From: Phytopythium helicoides
Lineage: Eukaryota > Oomycota > Peronosporomycetes > Pythiales > Pythiaceae
Direction of reading: 5' to 3'
Assembly: GCA_024867545.1 (NCBI GenBank)
Contig: JANFNE010000001.1
Coordinates: 1,798,001 to 1,862,000, forward strand
DNA length: 64,000 nt
The notes beneath the pieces are model-generated. The model was not told the DNA's origin. It made no database searches and saw only the letters and a list, made by a program, of their open reading frames with translations. The position numbers and the translations under genes were made by a program. Positions 32,925 through 45,350 of this stretch are shown here, piece after piece; positions within the stretch are counted from its first letter, which is position 1, and each line of letters starts with the position of its first letter.

Positions 32925-35900
32925 ATGGCGTTCTCGCTGGTGACCGGCGACCTCGTGCGGCTCATCGAGACGCCGCACGAAAAGGTCGCGGAGCAGCTGG
33001 AGGCGCTCGGAGGACTCAGCGGCGTGGCACAGGCGCTGCGCGTGGACCTGCGCCAAGGCCTGGACGACAAGAACAAGGATGATTTGGAGGCGCGCGAGGG
33101 CTTCTTCGGCAAGAACTACATCCCGCCGCCGGCCTCCAAGAGCTTCATGGAGCTCATGTGGGACGCCTTCCAGGACATCACGATGATCATCCTGACCATC
33201 TCGGGCGTCTTCTCGATCATCCTCTCCGTCACGGTCGGCGACCACCCCGAGACGGGATGGGTTGAGGGCGCCTGTATCCTGCTGGCCGTCTTCATTGTCA
33301 CCATCGTCACGGCGACCAACGACTACCAGAAGGAGCAGCAGTTCCGCACGCTCAACGCTGTCAAGGAGGACGAGAAGATCAAGGTTATCCGCAACGGCGC
33401 CCCGGCGGAGGTCAGCAAGTGGAACCTGCTTGTCGGCGACATTGTGCGCGTCGACCTCGGCGACATCATCCCGGCCGACGGTATCGTGTTCGACGAGAAG
33501 GACCTCAAGATGGACGAGAGCGCCATGACGGGCGAATCGGACCTGCTGACCAAGAACCGCGAGAACCCGTTCCTACTGTCGGGCACGAAGGTGATGGAGG
33601 GCATCGCGAAGATGCTCGTGGTGTGCGTTGGCGAGCACTCGCAGGCTGGTATTATCAAGTCGCTCATCAACGGCAAGAAGGCCAAGGTTGCCGAGGTCAA
33701 GGAAGCGGACAAGGCCACTGCTGCTGGCAAGATGGGCGAAGATGAGGCCTACATTGAGATTGAGACGCCTAAGGAGGCTGTGCCTGTGGCAGGTGAAGCC
33801 GACCAGGAGTACGGCGACGATGATGAGTCCCAGTCCCCGTTGGAAGGCAAGCTGTACAACCTGACGATCCTTATCGGCAAGCTCGGTACGCTTGTCGCGG
33901 TTCTTGTGTTCGTGATCATGTCGATCCGCTTCTCGATCGACACCTTCGTGAACGATGACAAGTCTTGGCGCAGCAAGTACGTCAGCGACTACCTCAACTT
34001 CTTCATCACGGCCATTACGGTGCTCGTTGTTGCGATTCCCGAGGGTCTTCCGCTCGCCGTTACGATCGCGCTTGCGTACTCGGTCAAGAAGATGCTTGCC
34101 GACAACAACCTTGTGCGTCACCTCGATGCGTGTGAGACAATGGGCAGTGCCACGACGATTTGCTCGGACAAGACCGGCACGCTGACGACGAACCGAATGA
34201 CCGTGATGCAAATGTGGATCGGTGACCGCGAGTTCTCGTCGGCTACGGATGCGATTGGCTCCCTCTCTTCTGAGACGAAGGATGCGCTGTGCGTCGGCAT
34301 TGGTGTCAACTCTACCGCTGAAATTCTCCCACCGAAGGTTGAGAACGGTCTTCCGGAACACACTGGTAACAAGACGGAGTGCGCTCTGCTCCAGTTTATT
34401 CGCGATGGCGGTGTCGAGTACCCGCAGATCCGCGAGGAGCACAACATTGAGCACATGCTCACCTTCAGCAGTGCGAAGAAGCGTATGTCTGTCGTCGTCC
34501 GCAATGGTTCGGGCAGCCGTATCTACACCAAGGGTGCGACGGAAATTGTGCTTGGTCTTTGCATCAACGTGCAGCACGTGGATGGCTCTCGCTCGGAGCT
34601 TCCGGACTCTCGCAAGAAGCAGATCGGTGTGGATGTGATTGAGAAGTACGCGTCGCAGGGTTTCCGCACGCTGTGCCTGTCGTACCGCGATGTGGATGTG
34701 CCCGTGGAGGAGATTAGCAAGTGGTCGGACGAAGACATTGAGAAGGACCTGACGTGTGTCGCGATTGTGGGCATTGAGGATCCCGTGCGTCCCGAGGTGC
34801 CGGATGCGATCAAGCTTTGCAACCGTGCCGGCATTACGGTGCGCATGGTGACTGGCGACAACATTACGACCGCTCGTTCGATTGCAGGAAAGTGCGGTAT
34901 CATCAACCCCGGTGATGGTTCTCTCGTTATGGAGGGGGTGGAGTTCCGCACGCGTGTCCTCGACGCTCAGGGTAACATCATCCAGTCGGAGTTTGACAAG
35001 ATCTGGCCGATGCTCCGTGTCCTCGCGCGCTCGTCTCCCAAGGACAAGTACACGCTTGTTACGGGTCTGATGCAGACGAACCTAGTTCCGCACGGCCCGC
35101 AGGTCGTTGCCGTGACGGGCGATGGCACGAACGATGCTCCTGCTCTGAAGAAGGCCAACGTCGGTTTCGCGATGGGTATCAGCGGTACCGCCGTTGCAAA
35201 GGACGCATCGGACATCATTCTGATGGACGACAACTTCAACTCGATTGTGAACGCTTTGAAGTGGGGTCGCAACGTTTACGACTCTATTGCCAAGTTCCTT
35301 CAGTTCCAGCTGACGGTCAACGTGGTGGCCATTTCACTGGCTTTCCTCGGCGCCGTTATTCTCGAGCAGTCGCCTCTCTCGGCCGTCCAGATGCTCTGGG
35401 TGAACCTGATCATGGATTCGTTTGCGTCGCTGGCCCTTGCCACCGAGGAGCCTACCCCGCAGCTGCTTGACCGCAAGCCGTACCCGAAGACGCAGCCACT
35501 GTTGTCGAAGAAGATGACGAAGCACATTCTTGGGCAGTCGGCTTTCCAGCTCGTGCTGCTGCTTGCCATTGTGTTCACTGGTGAGAAGTGGTTCAACATC
35601 AAGTCTGGTCGTTTTACTGACCTCACTGAGGATGAGGAGGACGACCCGACGCAGCACATGACGATCGTGTTCAACACATTCGTGTGGTGCCAGCTTTTCA
35701 ACGAGCTAAACGCCCGCAAGATTCACGACGAGATTAACATCTTCCAGGGCATCACGAAGAACCGCGTGTTCCTGTACGTGTGCGTCCTCCAGGTGTTGAT
35801 GCAGGTTGTCATTGTGCAGTGGACTGGCTCGTGGTTTAAGTGCGAGCCGCTCACGGTCGGCCAGTGGTTCGCGTGCATCGGCATGGGCTTCATCTCGCTG

Positions 35901-36113
35901 CCTCTGGGTCTGCTGCTGCGTTCGATCTCGGTCAAGAACGCGCCGAACTGGATGGCCATCTGCCGCGAAGTTGACACGGAGGAGGTGCGGAGCGTGCGCT
36001 CTGCGCGTGGCCAGGAGCTCTGGATCCGCGGTTTCGCCCGCCTGCGCGCACAGATTCGCGTCATCAAGGCGTTCCAGAAGGGTCTGCAGGCCAAGACGCT
36101 CATCAAGAACTAA
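32925..36113 (+). CDS. Type IIB P-type Ca2+-ATPase (PMCA-like)
   Basis: Intronless, 1062 residues. Calcium-exporting P-type ATPase of the plasma membrane or vacuole. Motifs: actuator TGES (about residues 202-205), PEGL in TM4 (372-375), phosphorylation site CSDKTGTLT with Asp415, MVTGDNITTARSIA, hinge GDGTNDAPALKKANVGFAMG (732 onward), and TM5-TM6 with MLWVNLIMDSFASLALATEEPT, typical of type IIB pumps. Ten membrane segments are inferred. An acidic insertion lies between the actuator region and TM3 (~33720-33840). The C-terminal tail after TM10 is only about 60 residues with a basic ending, so an autoinhibitory domain is short or differently placed. High GC3 bias suggests strong expression. 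Confidence 0.95.
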   Translation: MAFSLVTGDLVRLIETPHEKVAEQLEALGGLSGVAQALRVDLRQGLDDKNKDDLEAREGFFGKNYIPPPASKSFMELMWDAFQDITMIILTISGVFSIILSVTVGDHPETGWVEGACILLAVFIVTIVTATNDYQKEQQFRTLNAVKEDEKIKVIRNGAPAEVSKWNLLVGDIVRVDLGDIIPADGIVFDEKDLKMDESAMTGESDLLTKNRENPFLLSGTKVMEGIAKMLVVCVGEHSQAGIIKSLINGKKAKVAEVKEADKATAAGKMGEDEAYIEIETPKEAVPVAGEADQEYGDDDESQSPLEGKLYNLTILIGKLGTLVAVLVFVIMSIRFSIDTFVNDDKSWRSKYVSDYLNFFITAITVLVVAIPEGLPLAVTIALAYSVKKMLADNNLVRHLDACETMGSATTICSDKTGTLTTNRMTVMQMWIGDREFSSATDAIGSLSSETKDALCVGIGVNSTAEILPPKVENGLPEHTGNKTECALLQFIRDGGVEYPQIREEHNIEHMLTFSSAKKRMSVVVRNGSGSRIYTKGATEIVLGLCINVQHVDGSRSELPDSRKKQIGVDVIEKYASQGFRTLCLSYRDVDVPVEEISKWSDEDIEKDLTCVAIVGIEDPVRPEVPDAIKLCNRAGITVRMVTGDNITTARSIAGKCGIINPGDGSLVMEGVEFRTRVLDAQGNIIQSEFDKIWPMLRVLARSSPKDKYTLVTGLMQTNLVPHGPQVVAVTGDGTNDAPALKKANVGFAMGISGTAVAKDASDIILMDDNFNSIVNALKWGRNVYDSIAKFLQFQLTVNVVAISLAFLGAVILEQSPLSAVQMLWVNLIMDSFASLALATEEPTPQLLDRKPYPKTQPLLSKKMTKHILGQSAFQLVLLLAIVFTGEKWFNIKSGRFTDLTEDEEDDPTQHMTIVFNTFVWCQLFNELNARKIHDEINIFQGITKNRVFLYVCVLQVLMQVVIVQWTGSWFKCEPLTVGQWFACIGMGFISLPLGLLLRSISVKNAPNWMAICREVDTEEVRSVRSARGQELWIRGFARLRAQIRVIKAFQKGLQAKTLIKN

Positions 36114-36540
36114 ACCTATAGCATCTGTCTGCGTTGAAAAAAATATACTGTTTCTTTAGTGCATGCCATGGGCTTTCCTCCTCTTCATCACGTCCTCTCC
36201 ACTAGGTCATGCGACTAACGCACCGTGGGATCGCAACGGACCAACGTCCTCAAAGACAAGAGCCGCCTCGGAGCCATGAGCAAGCGACTCTCCTTCCATC
36301 GCGTCCTCCTGGGGAGGTTCCAAGTTGAAGCTGCCAGCCGTTCGCCCGACTGGAGCTTTGTATGCACAGCCAACAACGTGCGCAGACACGCACGCGATCC
36401 TGCGGCGTCTATAGCGCGGCGTGCGTGTGCTCGCTCGCCAGCGCCGCCGCCTCGAAGGCGAGCGCTCACATCCGCATCGCGCAGCTTCAACCGCAGGAGA
36501 AGATTCTCCGCCGCGCGCTCGCCCGCCTCTCCGCCAGGTG
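36114..36540. other. Intergenic spacer
   Basis: 427 bp between the ATPase stop and the fumarate reductase start. AT-rich just after the stop, then GC-rich. No separate gene. Confidence 0.5.
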
Positions 36541-38369
<1,829 letters not shown>

Positions 38370-38822
38370 GCAGTACGAGTTGGGGATTGCATTCGCATTT
38401 GATCAAGCGCGCGCTTTCCAAGGAGTAGGCGGGCTTCCATGTCCACGTGAGTAGAATCCAAAAGAAAATCGAACTTGCATGTTCATTCATGAATACCAAC
38501 GTGGAGCTACTGGAGCTACGACTTTCGTGAGATCGGCCTCCGCATTATCGATTCACCATTTGCACACGTTGCTCCGTTGAGAAAGTGATAAGCTGATCGC
38601 GCACGCATCCATGATGTTATCTGCAACCCAAGAGATACTGTCGTTGGCTGGCAAGCCACCATCATTGCCGACCACCGAGTCCTCACAACGGCACTCGCTG
38701 CATAGTTCGTATTCGCAGGATACTCGAGATTGAGGAAGATTCTGTAGTCAGTGGCAATTCCGCACACAGACTAGATGAGCGTTGGGACTGTTTCCTGGCT
38801 GTTCAAAAGTTTAATCTGTAGT
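38370..38822. other. Intergenic spacer
   Basis: 453 bp between the fumarate reductase stop and the inverted repeat copy. Nothing recognised. Confidence 0.5.
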
Positions 38823-39179
38823 CCTCGAATCTGGTGGCGCACTGAGTAGACTAGTGAGTGCAGGCGTTTGCTCAGCTCTCCCCGTTCGAGATGCTGCATA
38901 TCGAAGAGTTGGGAAACACGTTGCTGACTCAAGCTGCTGGGTGAAGTGGGGTCTCGCTATGGGATATGCTGCTGATATTTTCGCGTGATATGTTGGTCAC
39001 TGACGAGGTTGTCACAAAGCTGCCATTTCTTTGGCGTGGAGCGATCAGAGTGAGTTCATTTAGATTGAGCTTCCAGACACCTTCAAGTACTGCAGTCTAA
39101 ATCGCGCGACCCGGACTGGCAATCGAAGCACAGTGCACAGCTTTAATTTTAAAAATCTCGCTGATGGCATGACTTTCTC
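38823..39179 (+). repeat. Dispersed 0.36-kb repeat, copy A
   Basis: Reverse complement of 52735-53092, with about a dozen mismatches concentrated toward the ends. It begins CCTCGAAT and ends GACTTTCTC. Both copies keep one short frame ending YAADIFA (minus at copy B). No target-site duplication or terminal inverted repeat was evident. Probably a fragment of a longer dispersed element. Confidence 0.9.
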
Positions 39180-39448
39180 TTGCCAGCACAGCTCGAAGGA
39201 AGGGCATGATTGTATCCTTTGAGAATTTGGGAGTGGATCCTGCGAAATCGATCCGAAAAGGCAGGAAATGTATGTCATTTGAAGTTTTGAAGCAACAGAA
39301 AGCTACTTAAGACAGCTCGGAGTACCGCACACAGAAATAATCATATTGAGCGCAAGTATTTTCTAGTTAGAACATTGTGTATCGGCAAGGTTTCGAAGAT
39401 AGAGAAGACAGCTGTACTGCACTTTGCATTGACAACATGGTTCCAGTG

Positions 39449-41303
39449 CTATTCACTGATCGCACCAGTCGTGTTACTATGTAACCATGCAAACTTGAAA
39501 CTGAAGTCGGTTCCTGCCACCAATCCAAGGGTTAGCCTAAGCTGTTAGCTTTTCTTGAAGGCGTCGACTTACCATTGTGCTGTAGAAGCCCTTGCACAGT
39601 GTACAAAACCCAGATATTGAGTCCTGCCTGAAAAAAAGTCCAATGATTGTCGAGTATCATTGCGAGCTGGGCTATTGGGGAGAAGCAAAGCTGGGAACGC
39701 AACACCCAATCGATCAACACGAGTGATAAGAGCTCTAAGAGACCATATAGCAGCATTATAAGCGCTGTATAGCCAATGTTGTCGGTGCTGATATCTGCAA
39801 CTTGAGAACAATAAATCCGATTCGGCAAATAGATCATTGCATATGTGTATGCAGCTGCCAGCATCGGTAAATGATGAGTATCGTCCTCAACTAATTAGAA
39901 AGTAGTAAGGATAAGTACGCACTGTATATAATGGGCACGACAACTTCGACAAGTTCCCCGAGCATCGTGAATTCAGTAAGATGAAGAAGGCGGAGAGTTG
40001 TAGCAACATATTCAACTTCCGCAGCGATTAGAGGTCTCTGAAGGGATGAATTGGTTGAAGTATTCCCCAAGCTCTCCGAAACATTGCTTTGTGGATAAAC
40101 CTTTCTTTTCGGATGCGAAGCGGCCACTCTTGGTGTTGACACGAAAGCCTCAGTCTCAGGCTTCGAGTCCATAGAAAGAGGAAGGTGGATTCTTGCAGTA
40201 TTGATCCGCTTGATTGGCTTAAGACGACCACATATGCAATGATTCTTCTTGATCATTGTGTTTTCAGGAGCGATCTGCAAGCTAAGCGATTTGCTTGCAT
40301 GGGAACTCGGTCCATGATCGATGTGATATCGCGAAATCATTGAGGTAGCGCGGTTAACTACTGAAATGCCACCTTGCTGTGGTTCCATCTCATTCATTCG
40401 AATTGCTTGATCTAGACTCTTCAGTTGTTGAATCATTATATGTACGTCATAAACAATAGAGCTTGAGTGCAAAAGATCTATCAGCAATAGCACCAGAACA
40501 GTTATAATGGAAGTAGCGTTCTGCATACTGAATGTGACAAACATGGCGTGTCCAATCTCAGCATTGAATATTACGATTTCGGCTTTATCGTCTGCCTGCT
40601 GTTTCGTGATCTTACCAACGGCATACTTGTATCCGATCTTCACGATTCCAAGCAAGATAGACAGCGCGGTCTGTTCCCATGCAGTAGCTAGACGAAACAC
40701 GTAGTTGTAGAGAGGGTATAAAATCGTTTGTGTTGCAACCAAGCCAGAGACCCTAGTCCACTCCTTGAGTGATTGAAAGGTGCTGGTATCAGCAACAATA
40801 CGGCGGAATGAGAATGCACTTATTAGCATCCACATCACACTTATCGAGGGAAGTGACATAATTGCCATCATAAACGGAACAGGGAAACCGATCGTGACCG
40901 ACAAGGTGTAGGCGGTCCCCACTCCAACTGCGGTTGCACATATCGTCACGATCGAACCTTGAATGAGGGACAGCTTAATCTCGGGAACAGCTAGTTGCGT
41001 TATCGAAATGAAGCCAATGGACTGGAGGAAGTTGACAACAGTACATCGAGCCCAAAACGCTGAATTGTCGTGCGGCCCCGCAGATGGAGGGTTGAGGGGG
41101 AGCAATTCCAGCAAAATAATGATTGTGATACTTGGTAGTGGTGTGGTGCAGAGTAAAATCGCGAAGCGTATAGAAGTGAATTGTCTTGAGATATATCTTT
41201 GAAGAGATTGTAGTCGTTGTACTGAATATTGTCCTTGATGCTCGATCTGCACAAACTGAAGCAGGTGCAGCACACTTGCCGTCACGCGCTTGATTATTGC
41301 CAT
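39449..41303 (-). CDS. Multi-pass membrane protein of an oomycete-type family
   Basis: Three exons on the minus strand (41303-39923, 39854-39573, 39513-39449) give 575 residues with matching phases. The first ~260 residues contain about six hydrophobic helices, followed by a basic, Ser-rich hydrophilic region (~residues 300-430). Further membrane segments close the protein, the last exon ending TDFSFKFAWLHSNTTGAISE. This layout resembles a large family of putative transmembrane proteins recalled from Phytophthora genomes; function unknown. The second intron has a perfect GTAAGT donor at ~39572. Base composition is more AT-rich than neighbouring housekeeping genes. Confidence 0.7.
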
Positions 41304-43104
41304 TCAATCTGATCGCGGCACCTTTTCAGGTTGCCAGGAATCTGGTCAAAACACCGCTCTGGAGTTCGTAGTGCTCGGACAAACACACGCCTGATTTAGA
41401 GTGGCTGAAGGAGACTCATTCCCATTAACACTCGTCGCATGCCAGTGTCAGATACTTCGAAAGAATGAAACAAGATCGTCTCTTTTTTTAGTTTGAGCCA
41501 GCTTTGGGACTTCCAATTACTCAGGTGACGTGGCCCCGGACCTTCACCTCCGTTGAGGTGGATGCGCATCCAGGAACCAAACCGATCAATCTCTTCGTCG
41601 ACACAACAGCGAATAGAGGCACAACTTCTGGTAGCAGAAATCCCGGACGCACGCTGACCTCGAGTGCTGCGCGGTGAGTAGCTAACGTGGTCACCTCGAA
41701 GTGTTTCGAGTGCCAGATATTGTCAAGGCCGCGACCACATCGAATGAAGGCGGTGGTTCGATCTACCATAAAAACACGGCTGGTGGTCTGCTGCATGCCC
41801 TTTCGCCACCACAGCTTCAGGGTGGAACGTGGTTCACCGTCTTCCGAGCCTGGGGGTGTGATCACTGCAGCGGGGACCATCTCCTTCGGCCACTTCAAGG
41901 AAAAAAAACTAGAGTTTCGAGCCTCCCACATGCTTGCTTAACACTGGCTGGCTGGCCGACGCTCGCCTCGGAGGCGGGCCGATCATCATCATCATGATCG
42001 CCGCAGTGGCGAAATCACGAATGAAAATACGAATGATATATGATTAGAGCGATTTCTCACGCCTGTTTCACGGTGCAGCGTGCACCTCGACCAAAGAGTT
42101 GCACGAGGCGGCGATGTTGGCTCAAGGCTCCACTACAGTATGGAATTCTGAATGACGGCCCCATACCGCCGTGTGTGATGGCGCGCCGGTGGGATGCACC
42201 GGGGCGGCTGCGAAGCGACACCAAGTCGGATCGTGAACATGATACATCACTCGGATCACAGGATGAAGCAGTCGATTCGCGCTGGTTAGGCAGTAACGAC
42301 GTACGATATTAGGTCGAGCGCTGCTCACATCTCATGCATCTCGCTGATATCCGAGCCAACGGTCCCGTGCCTGATCAAGAATCCTCTCCCCGGAGCAACG
42401 CCAATCGGCCCCGCTCCGGTCGGAAGGTTTTCGCGTTGGTAGCTTGGCGTGGACGCAGCAGAACGAGCATGTGGTGATCGGTTGGGACGTCTCCCTCAGC
42501 TGTTTGACGTCCACGAGACCAGTCGAGCCGTGGCGTCCGTCATCCACGCGTTCGTCGCTCGAAATGATTTGGAATCAGCTCGGCAGCCGTCAACGCGGCG
42601 CACCTCATGGCGCTCAAACCCGCGCAGGAAGGCGCCATCCTCGCGCACGGATCTTTCCTCCACGTGTACGCATGGATGATCGGCCGCACCTCAGGGCGGT
42701 CACTTCACTTTACGCGCTCCTCCTCCACCCAATTGCCCCCTTTCATCCGGAGAACGCGGGATTTCCTGCATGAATTCCGTCTGGATTGCCTACGGAGCCG
42801 CTGGCCAGCGAGTTGTCAAAATTCCAGCGGCGTGACTGCCGGCCTCAACATGTGCGCGAAGCACACCATGGTATCCCATCATATCATCAATTATATAAAT
42901 TCACATAGGTTCTATTTATAATGACTTTATATGTTCACTACTATTATGACACACCATATCATACAATGTACTAAATGAAACAGGTACCAATGGGTTCAGC
43001 CGCGGCGCCTGTCTTTGGCGACCGTCACTCTCGAGGGGAAAGTGGCCGCCCCCGTCGCTTCACTCTCCATTCCAGGAAACGAGTCGCCGAGGAGAAAGGC
43101 CGCC
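41304..43104. other. Gene-poor spacer
   Basis: 1.8 kb. A minus-strand frame at 41521-41931 and shorter frames nearby are not recognisable and may be decayed coding sequence. An AT-rich patch lies at ~42875-42965. The 3' end holds the upstream region of the PH-domain gene. Confidence 0.5.
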
Positions 43105-44934
43105 ATGCCCGGCGACTTCCCCACGCGCGAGCGCGAGCGCGCCGAGCTGGGCGTGGCGCTCGACACGCGCAACTACGAGGCGCTGCTCAGCAACCTGGCG
43201 GCGCAGCGAGTTCCGCGCCGCGCGTCCATGCCGGTCGCGCCGCCGCCGCCCGCGTACCAGTCGAGCTACGAGGGTGTGGAGGACCGCACGGCGGTTGGCG
43301 TGCCCATCCAGACGCGCAACTACGTGGCCATGATCAACGGCGCCAGTCCACCGCTGAGCGTCAGTGTGGCTAGGGCCGCGGAGGAGGCCGTCGCGGCCGA
43401 GGACGTCGAGGATGCGGACGCGGTGCTCGGACTTCCCATCAGCACGGGCAACTACGTCGCCTACATCGCCGGGAAGGAACAGACCAACGCCGGCGCGGGA
43501 GGATACGGGAAGCTGGCGCCCAGCCCCGGCAGCCGCGCCAGCGCGCCGTCGCTGCCGCTGCCGCCCACCAGGAAGAAGCACGACCGCGACTCGTTCGCCA
43601 CGGCTAACAGCAGCCCCGAGAGCAGACCCTCCTGCTTCGACAATGGCCGCAGGTCCAGCGCCGCCGCGCTGTACAACGCAGGGTGGGTGCTCATCGAGGC
43701 CGGGGGCGCCTTTAAGGGGTGGAAGCGATACTACGCTGTGCTCTCGGGCATCGAGTTCAAGTACAGCAAGGGCATGGGCCAGCCACCCAAGGGCTTCGGC
43801 AACATCCGAGCCGCCCGGAGATGGAACGCGCTGCAGTGCGGGATCCTGCTCGAGTTCATGGACGGCACGCAACTACAGATCCGTTCCGAAAATGAGGCGG
43901 ACTACGAGAATTGGATGGAGATGATCGAGAAGGCGATTGACCGCAACCAACAGACCAACAGCCAGTCAAAGACCTCCTACACGCTCACGGCATCGCAGCA
44001 GCACGAAGGGTACCTGTTCAAGCTGGAGAAGAACAAGGTGTGGAAGCGCAGCTATTTTACTGTTCGCATTGACGGGTACATCGAGTGCCGCGACCGCGAG
44101 AATGGCTCCGTGGACCGGAGGTCGTCGGGGTACATTAAGGCCGTGTCTTTCGCTGACAACCATGCAAATGGTCTGGCGATTGAGGTTGAAGGTGGCGAAT
44201 CGGTCGTGTGCTACGCCGACACATACGATGAGCAGATGATGTGGTACGCTGCAATCGCGTCCGCTGCGAGCGCAAACACCAAAGCGACTCCTCAGCCGGC
44301 GTCTACAATCAAGAGCACGTACGTGCATACGGCCATCACCAACCACGCCGGCTGGCTGTACAGGCAATCCGGACTTTTCAAGTCGTGGAAGCGTGTCTAC
44401 TTTACTCTCCACGGTCTTGAGATTGCGTATGCGAAGGATACCAACTCGGAGGTGATGGTCTGCGATGTTGCCCAATCCGTCGAGGACTGGGATGGCCACA
44501 CGAACGGCCTCCTCATCCGATTGAGGAGCGGTCGTAGCTGGAAGGTGCATGCCGACTCCTACGAGAGTGCGAAGCGCTGGAGAAGCGTTATCTCAGGCGC
44601 TTGCCGATACGGCGACACCTTCAACATGAAGAAGTACCTCGCAAGTCGCAAACGTAAGAAGTTGCCTCCCGTTTTCGGTGGCTGGCTAACCAAGGTCGAC
44701 AAAAACACCAAGCTGCGGCAGTTCTACGTGATCGATGGAAGTACGCTGGGATATGCGAACGACATCGACAATGAACTTCAGCGCCTTGGTACCGTCGTGG
44801 ATGTTGGTGCATCACGCGACTTGGACTGTGGAATCGTGATCAGTCTGTCGAACGGCATGAAGCTGAAGGCTGCGTGCGATTCTCTTCAGTCGTCGCGAAT
44901 GTGGTATGACTGCCTCAACGCCTCGATCTCATGA
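43105..44934 (+). CDS. Protein with four tandem PH domains
   Basis: Single-exon frame, 609 residues from the first in-frame ATG at 43105; the frame is open to 43015 with a TTG only, so an upstream exon remains possible. The N-terminal ~110 residues hold three spaced copies of a (T)xNY motif (LDTRNYEALL, IQTRNYVAMI, ISTGNYVAYI). Four PH-like domains follow, each starting with a GW or GYL turn and ending in a conserved Trp helix. They begin near AGWVLIEAGGAFKGWKRYY, HEGYLFKLEKNKVWKRSYF, HAGWLYRQSGLFKSWKRVYF and FGGWLTKVDKNTKLRQFYV. Basic residues in the first strands of domains 1-3 suit phosphoinositide binding. The role is probably membrane recruitment; no enzymatic domain is present. Confidence 0.85.
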   Translation: MPGDFPTRERERAELGVALDTRNYEALLSNLAAQRVPRRASMPVAPPPPAYQSSYEGVEDRTAVGVPIQTRNYVAMINGASPPLSVSVARAAEEAVAAEDVEDADAVLGLPISTGNYVAYIAGKEQTNAGAGGYGKLAPSPGSRASAPSLPLPPTRKKHDRDSFATANSSPESRPSCFDNGRRSSAAALYNAGWVLIEAGGAFKGWKRYYAVLSGIEFKYSKGMGQPPKGFGNIRAARRWNALQCGILLEFMDGTQLQIRSENEADYENWMEMIEKAIDRNQQTNSQSKTSYTLTASQQHEGYLFKLEKNKVWKRSYFTVRIDGYIECRDRENGSVDRRSSGYIKAVSFADNHANGLAIEVEGGESVVCYADTYDEQMMWYAAIASAASANTKATPQPASTIKSTYVHTAITNHAGWLYRQSGLFKSWKRVYFTLHGLEIAYAKDTNSEVMVCDVAQSVEDWDGHTNGLLIRLRSGRSWKVHADSYESAKRWRSVISGACRYGDTFNMKKYLASRKRKKLPPVFGGWLTKVDKNTKLRQFYVIDGSTLGYANDIDNELQRLGTVVDVGASRDLDCGIVISLSNGMKLKAACDSLQSSRMWYDCLNASIS

Positions 44935-45350
44935 TCAGTTATTTGAAAGGGACTTTCCAAAATTGCGGCAACCAGAAGGAAGTGCCGCACTCGTGGAGTT
45001 CGCTGAAGGATGGTGCTTGTCCTCGGTGCCGATAACGTCTCAAGGCTTCGTGGCATCGCGTGCATCAAGTCACCGATGGTCATCGTTAGCAAGTATTAGT
45101 TTATTCCTGATGGTGGCATGCAAGATATCGAGCCTAATGCTGGCTCCAATCACTTCTGCCAGCGCGAAGCCAGCGATATTATCAACTACGCTGCTGCAGA
45201 ACGTGCTCGCCTCATCATACGTCGAGTTTTCCTAGCCCGCACTATCTAAATCCTCTGAATGTCAAGTGGCTTGAGTGAAAGATCTTGTTTTTGTGCTTGT
45301 GAAGTTGACGGTAGCGCATTCGTTGTCGATTGCATTACGGCTGCGCCGTC
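44935..45350. other. Convergent intergenic spacer
   Basis: 416 bp between the PH protein and a minus-strand gene; presumably both 3' regions. No gene supported. Confidence 0.5.

Noticed and set aside
33573..34577. Minus-strand ORF of 334 codons
   Set aside because: Antisense shadow of the Ca2+-ATPase produced by high GC3 codon bias.
42603..42921. Small plus-strand protein starting MALKPAQEG
   Set aside because: No family resemblance or supporting context, and other frames overlap. Left as spacer.
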